A stretch of 40,469 nt of DNA. Source: Anaerolineae bacterium. GTDB lineage: Bacteria; Chloroflexota; Anaerolineae; Anaerolineales; E44-bin32. Below, piece after piece: positions 17,785-26,840 of this stretch; the stretch's first letter is position 1, and each line of letters opens with the position of its first letter. Position numbers and translations under genes: made by a program. The notes beneath the pieces were generated by a model. It did no database searches, had not been told where the DNA came from, and saw only the letters and a program-made list of their open reading frames with translations. Where the stretch lies: NCBI GenBank assembly GCA_030605795.1, contig JAUWHR010000030.1:1-40469 (forward strand), in the 5' to 3' direction.

Positions 17785-18288
17785 TCCACTGCAAGTCCAG
17801 CATATTTTCTTTGATTCCAATAACCGATTGACTTCAAGATTCCTATACTACCTTCATTAAAGTTAGTCTTTTTGAGGATTTGGCCTATGTGGGTCGACCC
17901 TCAAGTCTTCTGTCCATTGTGACCCGAGTTCACTTGACTTCTTGGATTCAACGCGCCAAATCAGGTGTTCTTCAATCATTCACCCGATGTTGTACCTAGA
18001 AGTTGAATCCAAGTGAGAGCGGGGAGACCTTCTTACAAAAAGTAGAATATTTGTGCAGATGCCCGCTAATCTCCAGTGTCGTCATGGCACATAAGCACTT
18101 TTCACATTTGCTGCAGTTTTACGAACCTTCCGTGTCACGATCTATGCAGACGTGTAAATGATCATAAGTTACATCCCAATCCGCTAAGATAGCCACCTTC
18201 TCCACCCTTTGGGTTGCGGCGCCAAGATCAGCAAATTGATGCGCAAGCTATTGTTCTGCACTTTGAGAATGGTCTTTGCAGCGCCCAA
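17785..18288. other. Convergent intergenic region with an inverted repeat
   Basis: About 500 bases between the plus-strand FdrA cluster and the minus-strand flippase remnant. The one clear structure is a perfect 12-base inverted repeat: CTTGGATTCAAC at 17941-17952 and GTTGAATCCAAG at 18002-18013, separated by 49 bases. No T-run follows it, so it is not a standard terminator. No gene is supported. Confidence 0.45.
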
Positions 18289-18997
18289 TCACCCCAACCA
18301 CATGATCAAGGCGACGGTGATAGCAATGCTGAACACATAGCCCTCTATAGCGGAGTAGTTCAACTCTCGCCACTGCAGCAGCCCTCGGAAAAAGCTGCGG
18401 ATCGCCGCGAGTTCCAAAAAAAAGGACGCTGGCGACCGCAGCAATTACGATGTAGGTCCCGTAGCCAGAGTCGTTGAAGACCCAGATCGAGATCGATCGG
18501 GCGAAAATGGAGCAAAGGACGATGACTATTAATCCGCCGCCCCCATACAAGGAAATGGTTGTGAGCACCAGTTTGCTGAGGTGACAATAAGCTTTCTGGC
18601 CGTGACAATCGGCGATCAGTTTTGTGATGCCGGCGCCAATGCCCAAGGAGAGTAAGCGCCGGACGGCGAACAGAAAGCCATTGGCTTGCGCGAAGATCCC
18701 CAACCCCAACGGCCCCAAGAATAACGCCAGGACCTTGGTGGGTAGAAAGCCATAGATGACCGAAACAACCTGCAATACCCCAATAAAACCATAGGCATCA
18801 AGGAATTCACTGAGTATTTTCAGATCCGGCAGCATATGGCATGGGAAGGCATACCTCGCAAAGGCCGGCTCTTCACCAAAGATTGGCCAGGTGGCGAGAG
18901 ATAGTCTTTTCATTCGTTCGGCAAGTATAGAGGATATAGCGGTATCTGTATTCAGCAAAGGAGCTGACTCGATACCGCAAGAGCCAGCCCCTGGCAC
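18289..18997 (-). pseudogene. Polysaccharide flippase (Wzx-like) remnant, frameshifted and truncated
   Basis: The minus strand encodes the N-terminal half of a multi-pass polysaccharide transporter: FLPTKVLALFLGPLGLGIFA, then SLGIGAGITKLIAD, a pattern typical of O-antigen flippases. The frame breaks at a run of eight A on the plus strand (18416-18423). With one base less, the reading continues as LELAAIRSFFRGLLQWRELN and SIAITVALIMWLG before a TGA at 18289-18291. Even when repaired, the gene is only about half the family length, so it is a decayed fragment. The shift at a homopolymer could be a sequencing error, but the truncation is independent of it. Confidence 0.65.
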
Positions 18998-19012
18998 GAT
19001 GTATATCCGCCT

Positions 19013-20383
19013 TTACAGTTTCAATCCGAAATCATTCTCCATCTCGGATTTGAAATCTTCATAGATCTCCAACCACCATGCTTGTGGTGTGGCTGAGGCC
19101 ACGTCGTACACCTCGGGATATGGCTTTCCAATATCCGGATCAGCGAATTTGTGCTCATACTTTTCGACAAGTCCACTCACGATCTCATTCCCTTGCTCGA
19201 GAGGGAGCTGCTGATTGTACACTGCGTGAGCTACCTCGGCCATGCAGCGCGCGTCCAAGCCGCTTCCGTGCGGGAATTTGCCGTTGGTTGCGCCCACGCC
19301 GTGGGGGTGATTTCCGGTGAGCGTCTTGGTGATCGTGATGGCGGCGATCTCGTACAGGATGTCCTGCGTCCCGGTCCCCGCGCTGGTCCACACATCTCCG
19401 ATGTTGATGATCGGCGAATTGCGCGCGAAGGCCTGGCCGACGAGGTTCTCAGCCCAGATGCTCTCCGGGGGGCTTGTGGAAACCCATTTGTTGTGGGCTG
19501 GATGGCACAGCGAGACCGAGGCTCGATGTACGATCAGCCCCAAGATAAACGCGGCGATTGTGACGATCGCCGCGCCCTCCGGACCTCCGGCGTAGCCGCC
19601 TATGATCGCATCCACAAGATTAATGTTGTAAACGCCGTATTCATAAGCCGCCATCGTCTTTGTCAGCCGTTGGTAGTCAACCTTCAGCTCGTTGAGCGTG
19701 GGGACGAAGTGGAAATTTCCAGGCGCCATAAAATCAGGATGCATTGTCGCCAAGTCCCCTAAGGCAGTTGTGCTACTCTCCGCGGCCACGTAGGGCATCC
19801 CTGGGCGGCCTTCACGCAATAGAGCCTCATTCACATACATCAACTCTTGGCGCGTGGCCCTGACCTCCATAGGGGAGCCGGTGCGCACCCCGATCCCATC
19901 GATGATGTGCAAGCTGCCATGTCCCAAAGCATCGACCAACGGCTCCTTGATATAGGAGCGGATCGACTGCCGGAAGTCCTGCTCGCTCAGCGGCGCGCCG
20001 GAGAAACCCGCCCAAATGAATGGGCGCTCGAGCTTGCCCCAGACGCTGGCTCGCAACGTGCGTTGATCCTTGCCAAATCCAACTCTGAGTTCCCTGGGTG
20101 CGGCTTTGAGCCCATACAGCAGTTCCTGCCGGTTGAACTTGATCACCCTGGAGGTATCGACACAATACATGCCGGCATGTTCTGCCAACTCCAACCCGGC
20201 GTTGAACGCGGCATCGGCCATTTGCGGGTCTAGCGTGATGAGCTGTTGGTGCTGATATTCAATACCGTATTTCTTGACCAGGTCCTTGATCGTCCTGAAG
20301 ATGACCTCGATATCGAAATCACGTTCTTCGACAAACGGGCCGCTCTCAGTGCGGCGAATGACCTCCATTAAATCCACAACCAT
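19013..20383 (-). CDS. MtmB-like corrinoid-dependent methyltransferase lacking pyrrolysine
   Basis: 456-residue homologue of monomethylamine:corrinoid methyltransferase (MtmB). From memory of the archaeal protein, matching blocks are EHAGMYCVDTSRVIKF, GRPGM, NELKVD, GGYAGGPEG, GLDARCMAEVAHA and the C-terminal TPQAWWLEIYEDFKSE. MtmB has pyrrolysine 11 residues after the Met of GRPGM. Here that position is Leu208, encoded by TTA at 19762-19760, and the gene contains no internal stop. It follows its corrinoid protein by two bases (TAA-TC-ATG), so the two are coupled. It should move a methyl group from an amine-like donor to that corrinoid protein. The donor is unlikely to be monomethylamine; upstream purine genes suggest an N-methylated purine or relative. 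Confidence 0.85.
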   Translation of the reverse strand: MVVDLMEVIRRTESGPFVEERDFDIEVIFRTIKDLVKKYGIEYQHQQLITLDPQMADAAFNAGLELAEHAGMYCVDTSRVIKFNRQELLYGLKAAPRELRVGFGKDQRTLRASVWGKLERPFIWAGFSGAPLSEQDFRQSIRSYIKEPLVDALGHGSLHIIDGIGVRTGSPMEVRATRQELMYVNEALLREGRPGMPYVAAESSTTALGDLATMHPDFMAPGNFHFVPTLNELKVDYQRLTKTMAAYEYGVYNINLVDAIIGGYAGGPEGAAIVTIAAFILGLIVHRASVSLCHPAHNKWVSTSPPESIWAENLVGQAFARNSPIINIGDVWTSAGTGTQDILYEIAAITITKTLTGNHPHGVGATNGKFPHGSGLDARCMAEVAHAVYNQQLPLEQGNEIVSGLVEKYEHKFADPDIGKPYPEVYDVASATPQAWWLEIYEDFKSEMENDFGLKL

Positions 20384-20385
20384 GA

Positions 20386-21039
20386 TTATCCTCTCCCCTG
20401 CGCTCTCAGCATTCTAGTGACGCCGGCTTCGGCGTGCGCGCCGCCGTACTCGGCTCCAATTTCTTCAGCGAATTCGGGTGTGACCGGTCCCCCTCCGATG
20501 AAAACTTTGAATCTGCCCTCAAGCCCTTTCTCCTTGAGCAGCTCCATCGTATCACGGCAATAGGGCAAAGTCGTGCTCAGCAAGGCCGAAAGGCCAATGA
20601 TGTCCGCCTCGAATTCCTCCGCCTTAGCGACGATGGTCGCGGCGGGCACGTCCCGGCCTAGGTCAAGCACTTCAAACCCGTTCGCTCTCAACAGGGCGCA
20701 TACGATGTTTTTGCCGATATCGTGGATATCGCCTTGAACGGTGGCCATCGCCACTTTGCCCGGGATCTCGATCCGCTCCTCTCGGGCTTCGAGATGCGGC
20801 TGTAAGAACTTGACAGCAACCTCCATCGCCTCGGCCGAGAGAATTAATTCCGGCAAGTACATATCCCCTTTATTGAAGCGATCGCCCACCTCCTTGAGGG
20901 CTGGATTCAAGATTTCGTTAATCATCGACAGCGGCGCTACACCGGCCTCGATCGCCTCTTCCACGGCTCCGACAACCATTTTGTCATCACCGTCGATGAT
21001 CGCCTGATGAATTCGATCGCGTGCTGAGCTTCCTGACAC
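20386..21039 (-). CDS. Methyltransferase cognate corrinoid protein (MtmC/MtbC-type)
   Basis: Corrinoid carrier paired with the MtmB-like enzyme. The N-terminal helical cap is followed by GDIHDIGKNIV (His106 the predicted cobalt ligand), then GLSALLSTT and IGGGPVT, the B12-binding signature set. The start chosen is GTG at 21039-21037, because GGAGG lies just upstream; the longer TTG reading from 21057 would include that site in the coding region. It sits 30 bases after the deaminase gene. Length is 217 aa, standard for the family. The methyl group is expected to pass from here to a pterin through an enzyme not seen nearby. Confidence 0.93.
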   Translation of the reverse strand: MSGSSARDRIHQAIIDGDDKMVVGAVEEAIEAGVAPLSMINEILNPALKEVGDRFNKGDMYLPELILSAEAMEVAVKFLQPHLEAREERIEIPGKVAMATVQGDIHDIGKNIVCALLRANGFEVLDLGRDVPAATIVAKAEEFEADIIGLSALLSTTLPYCRDTMELLKEKGLEGRFKVFIGGGPVTPEFAEEIGAEYGGAHAEAGVTRMLRAQGRG

Positions 21040-21069
21040 CTTATCGCCTCCTTTCAAATCGAAATCAGC

Positions 21070-22113
21070 TTAGCCAAACAGTTCCCGCTTAAGTTGCGCC
21101 ACCTCGGCACCGAAATCGGCCAGATACTTGGCTTTGCTCTCCGCCTGCATGAAGGAGGCTTCGAAGCTGTTGCGCGCCAAAGTCTCAATATCATCGACCG
21201 CCAAATCAAACGTCTCGGTCACCTGCAAGTAGTCGTTAACCAAATCGGTGTGGAACATGGGCGGGTCATCCGAATTGATTGTGACCAAGACCCCTGCGTC
21301 CATCAGCCGTTTGATCGGATGCGCCGACATCTGCGGGTAGACTTTGAGGGCGATATTGCTGACCGGGCAGACCGTCAACGGGATTTGGGTCTCAACCAGA
21401 TGGGCGATCAGTTGCTCATCGTCAATCGACCTGACTCCATGATCGATGCGCTGCACGCCCAGGGACTTGAGCGCATCCCAAACGCTTTCCGGCCCGGCAT
21501 CTTCGCCGGCGTGGGCCACTTTCTTGAAGCCCAACTCGGTCGCCAGATCGTAGGCCGCTTTCTGTCTCGACGCCGGGTATCCAATCTCCTGGCTGTCGAG
21601 GCCGATGCCGATGATGCCTGCCACCTCGCGGCTCTCATGCGCCTTCTCAACCAGACGAACGGCTTCCTGGGGGTCGATTGTGCGGTCGATATCGGCGATG
21701 AACCACATCTCAACGCCGAAACGCTCCTTGTTGATCCTACGCCCCGAGGCCAGGCCTTCGATCACCTGCTGCCATGGGACGTCGCGGCGGTCATGGTAGG
21801 CCTGGGTGAAGAACACCTCGCGATAAGGGATGTTCTGCCGCGCGGCGTCTTCTCCCAAATCGACGGTGATAGTCTCAAAGTCGGCGGCCGTCTTGAGCGT
21901 TCCACACGCCAGCGCAAAGATGCCCAAGAACTGGTTGAGATCCGTGAATTCATAGAAAGCCTTAGCCCCCTGCTCGTCCTCGAATGGCAGTTCAATCCCA
22001 TGGCGGCCGGCGAGCTCAATCAGAGTGCGGGGCTGGATCGAGCCTTCAAGATGGCAGTGCAACTCCGCCTTTGGGATGCGTTCAATGAATTGCTTCAGTT
22101 GTGGAGATATCAT
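21070..22113 (-). CDS. Adenosine/adenine deaminase-family protein
   Basis: 347-residue zinc aminohydrolase. Metal and catalytic residues are in place: His19 and His21 (AELHCHLEGS), HAGE at 201-204, His225 (RIDHG), and Asp282-Asp283 (NSDDP). Family members hydrolyse the 6-amino group of adenosine or adenine to inosine or hypoxanthine. The CPVSN and NSDDP wording is shared by several branches, including adenine and aminodeoxyfutalosine deaminases, so the exact substrate is uncertain. AGGAGG precedes the ATG. It lies between the molybdenum hydroxylase and the corrinoid gene in the same direction. Confidence 0.88.
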   Translation of the reverse strand: MISPQLKQFIERIPKAELHCHLEGSIQPRTLIELAGRHGIELPFEDEQGAKAFYEFTDLNQFLGIFALACGTLKTAADFETITVDLGEDAARQNIPYREVFFTQAYHDRRDVPWQQVIEGLASGRRINKERFGVEMWFIADIDRTIDPQEAVRLVEKAHESREVAGIIGIGLDSQEIGYPASRQKAAYDLATELGFKKVAHAGEDAGPESVWDALKSLGVQRIDHGVRSIDDEQLIAHLVETQIPLTVCPVSNIALKVYPQMSAHPIKRLMDAGVLVTINSDDPPMFHTDLVNDYLQVTETFDLAVDDIETLARNSFEASFMQAESKAKYLADFGAEVAQLKRELFG

Positions 22114-22256
22114 GAGAACCTCCTTCTCAATACTATTATTGGCAGCAGTTTTCCATAGGCCCGTATTTCATATTTGTCCATTCTTGCGCACCTGCTCTCG
22201 TCACCGGCGGTGGCTTACAACATCGGCTTAAGATTTTTTGTGAAAATTATCACATA

Positions 22257-24467
22257 TTATTTCGTTCTCTCTCGCCCCAATCGCTCAAAGATAACCGCCG
22301 GCGTCAGTGGCAGGCTGTCGAACCAAACCCCGCTGGCATCCCTCAGCGCCGCGGCGATCGCAGGCGCGATGGCTATCAGCGGCGCCTCCCCCAAGCCGCG
22401 CGCTCCCCACGGACCGATCGGCTCGGGCTCTTCCAGGATTATTGTCACGGATTCGCGCGGCACATCCATGCAGGTTGGTATCAGATACGTGCTGAGGTTT
22501 GGGGTGAGAGTGACGCCATGCTCGCTAATCAGATCTTCCATCACCGCATACCCCAACCCCTGAACCACCGCACCCTCAACCTGCCCCCGGATCAATCTTG
22601 GGTTTATCGCCTTTCCGACGTCGACAACAGTGATCACCTTCGGGATGGACAGTTCCCCGGTTTCTGTGTCCACCTGCAGCTCAACCGCCTGAGCAATTGG
22701 GCTGTAGGAGTAATTTGGGAAACAATGCCCGGTCTGGGGGTCGAAAGCGGTTGTCGCCGGCGCTCGATAAGTGAAGCTGGCGATAGCCGGCCGATCATCT
22801 CGTCTCCAAGCCTCCAAGGCGGCTTGGCAAGCGCCGCAGACCGCGTTGCCGCCCATAAGGGTCAGCCGGGAGGCCGAAGCGCTGCTCGCTTCCGGCGAAA
22901 GGTCTGTATCCGCATTGATCAAACGGATCTTTTCCGCAGGCAATTCCAGCGCTTCGGACGCCATCTGTAAGAGCACCGTAAGCATCCCTTGCCCCATCTC
23001 GGCGCCTGAATAACGCACGATCGCCTGCTCGATATTGGCTTTACCGTGGAGCTCGACCGTCGCGGTCGATTCATCCGCAAAGCCAAAGCTGAAACCGACG
23101 TTCTTAAAGCCGATTGCCAGGCCAAACCCTTTCTTCTGTGTCCTGCTGCCAGGTTGGCTGCGCTCCTGGTTTTGCCAAGCGCCACCCGACCTGGTCCACC
23201 CGGCTGCTTCAGCGCATTCCGTCAGCAGCCGATCCAGGTGAATGCCTGCAGGGAGAGGGGTGCCCACGGAGAGTGAGGCCTCACCACGCAGCAGGTTGCG
23301 CTCTCGGATTGTGATGGGGTCCATGCCCAGGGCTTCAGCCAGCTTCCCGATTTGAAGCTCGGCGGCGAAAATGCCTTGAGGGCTGCCAAACCCCCGCATC
23401 GCCCCCGCGGGGATGTTATTAGTGTAGACGGCGTATGCATCCACCTTGACATGCGGAATGTCGTAGACGCCGGTGCAAGTGAGCGCGGTCTGGCGATACA
23501 CCAAGGTCGAAGTATAAGCATACGCACCAGCGTCGGCGACGACTTCAACTTCGGCGGCGGTGAGCTTGCCCTCGCGGGTGGCGCCCCAGCGAGAGCTAAT
23601 GAACATCTGATGGCGTTTGCAGTGGCCGCGAATTGATTCCTCCCGCGACCAGACGATCTTCACCGGCCGTCCGGTCTTCAAGGCCGCCAGAGCCAACACA
23701 ATTTGGACCGAGATATCCTCTCGCCCGCCAAACGCGCCACCGATCGCCCGATAGATGACGCGCACCCGCTCTTCAGGCAAACCGAGCGCGTGGGCGATCT
23801 GACGCCGATCATGATGCGCCCACTGCCCCGCCGTCTCAACCACCACCTGATCGCCATCCAGATAAGCCAGGCCGGCTTCGGGCTGCAAGAACGCATGCTC
23901 TTGCACGGGGAGATAATAGTGTGCGGAAACGATCACATCGGCCTGAGCGAAACCCTCTTCGATATCCCCTTTGCGAATGGGCATGTATTCCAGGATATTA
24001 GAATCCCTGTCGGGGTGGATCTGAACTGCGCCGGGTTTCATAGCTTCCCGCGGGTCGAAGAGAGCTGGCAGATCCTCATAGCACACCTCAATCAGATCGC
24101 GCCCACGGGCTGCGGCGCGCTCGGTTTCCGCCACTATCACCGCAATCTGATCCCCTTCAAAACGGGCCACATCCCCGCAGAGGACTGGCTGGTCGGCGGT
24201 CACGTAGCCATATTCATTGGCCGCAACGTCCTCGGCGGTGAGAACCGCGACGACCCCCGCAACGCGCAATGCTCTGCTCGCGTCTAACCTGGTGATCCGT
24301 ACATGAGGGCGGCCCGCAAAAAGGATCTTCAAATGCAGCATTCCCGGGCGTGAGAGGTCACCTGGATAAAGCTCCTCACCGGTGACCTTGCTGAGTGCAT
24401 CAACCCGCGGGGCCGATTTTCCCACATGGCGCAGGGCGCTCTTGCTTGAGGTTAAAACACCAACCAT
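22257..24467 (-). CDS. Xanthine dehydrogenase-family molybdenum-binding subunit
   Basis: 736-residue large subunit of a molybdenum hydroxylase. The N-terminal domain (GKSAPRVDALSKVTGEELYP) leads into the molybdopterin-binding part, with IGGAFGGRED, GAMRGFGSPQG and the catalytic Glu in GARGLGEAP at about residue 694. Such enzymes hydroxylate purines, other N-heterocycles or aldehydes. The iron-sulfur and FAD subunits that normally accompany it are absent from the neighbourhood, so it must use partners encoded elsewhere or act in another way. Upstream is the importer permease (202-base gap), downstream the deaminase, all in one direction. The ribosome site at 24467 is weak. Confidence 0.88.
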   Translation of the reverse strand: MVGVLTSSKSALRHVGKSAPRVDALSKVTGEELYPGDLSRPGMLHLKILFAGRPHVRITRLDASRALRVAGVVAVLTAEDVAANEYGYVTADQPVLCGDVARFEGDQIAVIVAETERAAARGRDLIEVCYEDLPALFDPREAMKPGAVQIHPDRDSNILEYMPIRKGDIEEGFAQADVIVSAHYYLPVQEHAFLQPEAGLAYLDGDQVVVETAGQWAHHDRRQIAHALGLPEERVRVIYRAIGGAFGGREDISVQIVLALAALKTGRPVKIVWSREESIRGHCKRHQMFISSRWGATREGKLTAAEVEVVADAGAYAYTSTLVYRQTALTCTGVYDIPHVKVDAYAVYTNNIPAGAMRGFGSPQGIFAAELQIGKLAEALGMDPITIRERNLLRGEASLSVGTPLPAGIHLDRLLTECAEAAGWTRSGGAWQNQERSQPGSRTQKKGFGLAIGFKNVGFSFGFADESTATVELHGKANIEQAIVRYSGAEMGQGMLTVLLQMASEALELPAEKIRLINADTDLSPEASSASASRLTLMGGNAVCGACQAALEAWRRDDRPAIASFTYRAPATTAFDPQTGHCFPNYSYSPIAQAVELQVDTETGELSIPKVITVVDVGKAINPRLIRGQVEGAVVQGLGYAVMEDLISEHGVTLTPNLSTYLIPTCMDVPRESVTIILEEPEPIGPWGARGLGEAPLIAIAPAIAAALRDASGVWFDSLPLTPAVIFERLGRERTK

Positions 24468-24668
24468 AAAGAATCCGTGATTAACTTATTCCCTGAATAG
24501 GGATGAGTCAGCTGAAAACATTAGCCACCAGCCGAAAACGGGGTATATGGGGGTTGTGTTCGTCCATGCCCCACACAGGCTGTTTCCTTTTTCGCGTTTG
24601 ACCTAACTTCGCTGCGGTCAATCAAGAGCAACCTGGAACAACTAGAAGCTCTCTTTAGAGACATCAGA

Positions 24669-25613
24669 TCAGCCTTCCTCCCTGAAGTAAGGCAGGCCTA
24701 ACGCATCCGGTGCTGTCCCCAGTCTACGCTCACCGCGCCTCTTGGTCATGAATGGAATCAGCATAAGAAGCAGTGTACTCAAGTAAGGCATCATCGAGAG
24801 AAACGCTGCCGGGATACCCCAATCTCTCAATTGGGCCACAAAACCGAGCGATGTGACCGCACCGAAGAGCAAAGCGCCAAGCACAATCGGGATTGGCCGC
24901 CAGCCGGCGAAAATCACCAGCGCGATGGCGATCCAACCCCGGCCGCCAGTTACACCTTCAGCCCAGGAAGGAATAAAAGCCAGTGTAAGATAGGCGCCGG
25001 CCATCGCCGACAGCCCCGCGCCGACGCTGGTATATAAGAATCGCAGCCCGGCGACACCTATCCCTGAGGCGTCTGCAGCCGAAGGATTCTCCCCCACCGC
25101 TCGAACGCTCAAACCGTGTCGCGTCCGATAGAGCAGGAAGGTAACAATAATCGGGAGCAATAAGAAAGCGAAGTAAACAAGGACATTGTGATTGAACAGC
25201 CCTCTTCCGAGGATCGGAAGATCGCTCAAGAGCGGAATGGGCACACGCTGGAAGCGTGCCTGCGCAGGCTGGCCGGCGTAGGGAGCGCCCAGGCGCCCGG
25301 CCAGGCCGGTGCCGAAAAAGGTGAGTGCAAGGCCGCACAGGACTTGGTTGGCCTTGAAGATCACCGTGGCAACTGCGAACATCGCCCCCATCAATAATCC
25401 CACTATGGCGGAGGTGACAAGGCCACCAAAAGCGGTTGTGGAGAAGACATTTACCGCGATGATGGCCGACACCGCGCCCATGGCCATGATCCCTTCTAGG
25501 CCAAGATTGAGAACCCCCGTGCGTTCGGCCAGCACCTCACCCAAGGCTGCGAGGGCGATGATCGTGCCGGAGGCCACGGCAGTCGCTAACACACCGGCGA
25601 GCACATCTTCCAT
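24669..25613 (-). CDS. BMP-family ABC importer permease (NupQ-like), second system
   Basis: 314-residue BPD_transp_2 permease with the family segment LGEVLAERTGVLNLGLEGIM near residue 25 and the loop VRAVGENPSAADASGI near residue 172. Multiple hydrophobic helices are visible. GGAGG precedes the ATG and the other permease ends 51 bases upstream. Homologous to the gene at 11449 but clearly divergent, so the two importers are not a recent duplication. Confidence 0.92.
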   Translation of the reverse strand: MEDVLAGVLATAVASGTIIALAALGEVLAERTGVLNLGLEGIMAMGAVSAIIAVNVFSTTAFGGLVTSAIVGLLMGAMFAVATVIFKANQVLCGLALTFFGTGLAGRLGAPYAGQPAQARFQRVPIPLLSDLPILGRGLFNHNVLVYFAFLLLPIIVTFLLYRTRHGLSVRAVGENPSAADASGIGVAGLRFLYTSVGAGLSAMAGAYLTLAFIPSWAEGVTGGRGWIAIALVIFAGWRPIPIVLGALLFGAVTSLGFVAQLRDWGIPAAFLSMMPYLSTLLLMLIPFMTKRRGERRLGTAPDALGLPYFREEG

Positions 25614-25664
25614 TCACCAACCTCCATTTGATCCACTCATCTTCTATGAAAACGAACGCGAAGC

Positions 25665-26840
25665 CTAAGTTTCAACCTCACCGCCCTGACCTGTATCCAC
25701 CGCGCCAGCAGCGCTCTCGACCGGCGTTCCCCACTGCGGCCCGCCAATTGGGGATTCACCAGGACCCTCTTCCACGTCGCGAACAAGACGGTAGCTAGCC
25801 GCCACTTCCCCGATAGCGGCAAAGAGAAGTATCAAACCGTTGATAGCAATAACCGCGTTCACTGAAAGGCCTTGAGTCGAAAGGACGATCCCTGCGTTCA
25901 GCAGCACTGCCAGCAGAAAGCCCGCAATGATGGTTGCGATCGGAGAGGCGTTGGCAAGAGCCGCCACGATGATGCCGGAGTAGCCATACTCGTTGGAAAT
26001 AAATCCCGACAGCCGATGCGCGGTGCCCGTGACGATGATCGCCCCCGCCAGCCCTGCAATCGCGCCGGAAAGCAGCATCACGATCAGAATGTTGCGGGTC
26101 ACGGGCATGCCGGTGAACTCGGCGGCCCGACGGTTTCTGCCGATCGTCGTCACTTCATAACCCCAGCGAGTATTGTTGAAGACAAAATATAGACCTATCG
26201 CAATCAAGATCGCGATCAGGATGCCAATATGCAAAGTACCCACCAAGCTCGGGAGTTCGTAAGGGATGCGATAAGTGGCGGTCAAAACACCCACCACCCG
26301 ATCCCGCCAAGGCCCCATTGAGAAGTGATTGACGAACAGGATGGCGACGAAATTGAGCAGCAGGGTGGTGATGATCTCATTCACATTCCAGTATGCGCGC
26401 ACCAGAGCTGGCACCAGGATCCACAGCGCGCCCGCCATGGCTGCCGCCAGAAACATGGCCAAAAACATGGGAATTACCGGGCCTTCGATGTGGATGCCGA
26501 TCGCTGTCGCTGCCCAGGCGCCCATAAAGAGCTGTCCTTCGGCGCCGATATTCCAGATGCGCATTCGCATGCAAACCGCGACTGAAAGTCCGGTGAGGAT
26601 GAGTGAAGTCGCCAATAAACCTGCCTGCTGCAATCCATATGCGCTTCCCAGCGTCGATTCGATCGCCCGTTTTGCAAGATCGATTGCGGGTAGGCCGCCC
26701 AGTTCGATGACAACGCCTGAGATGATCAGCGCTAATAGGACCGCGACACCTCTGGCGAGCAGCCCAGCCCAAGGCGTCACCCCGATCTGGCGCTGCAGGC
26801 GCCACGGGAAGGTTCGAGGGCTCGAGGGTTCAGCTTTCAT
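25665..26840 (-). CDS. BMP-family ABC importer permease (NupP-like), second system
   Basis: 391-residue permease with an N-terminal helix (about 25-48), the family segment STLGSAYGLQQAGLLATSLI and the cytoplasmic loop IGRNRRAAEFTGMPV. The start overlaps the end of the ATPase gene by 4 bases. The C-terminal 35 residues are a hydrophilic tail rich in Gly, Pro and Glu that is absent from the first-system homologue. Forms the membrane channel with the gene at 24669. Confidence 0.92.
   Translation of the reverse strand: MKAEPSSPRTFPWRLQRQIGVTPWAGLLARGVAVLLALIISGVVIELGGLPAIDLAKRAIESTLGSAYGLQQAGLLATSLILTGLSVAVCMRMRIWNIGAEGQLFMGAWAATAIGIHIEGPVIPMFLAMFLAAAMAGALWILVPALVRAYWNVNEIITTLLLNFVAILFVNHFSMGPWRDRVVGVLTATYRIPYELPSLVGTLHIGILIAILIAIGLYFVFNNTRWGYEVTTIGRNRRAAEFTGMPVTRNILIVMLLSGAIAGLAGAIIVTGTAHRLSGFISNEYGYSGIIVAALANASPIATIIAGFLLAVLLNAGIVLSTQGLSVNAVIAINGLILLFAAIGEVAASYRLVRDVEEGPGESPIGGPQWGTPVESAAGAVDTGQGGEVET

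Noticed and set aside
19013-20383. Assignment as a pyrrolysine-containing methyltransferase
   Set aside because: There is no in-frame TAG; the position aligned to pyrrolysine is a TTA leucine codon.
21094-22158. Long plus-strand frame of 354 codons opposite the deaminase
   Set aside because: It is the antisense shadow of a gene with full catalytic motifs on the minus strand.
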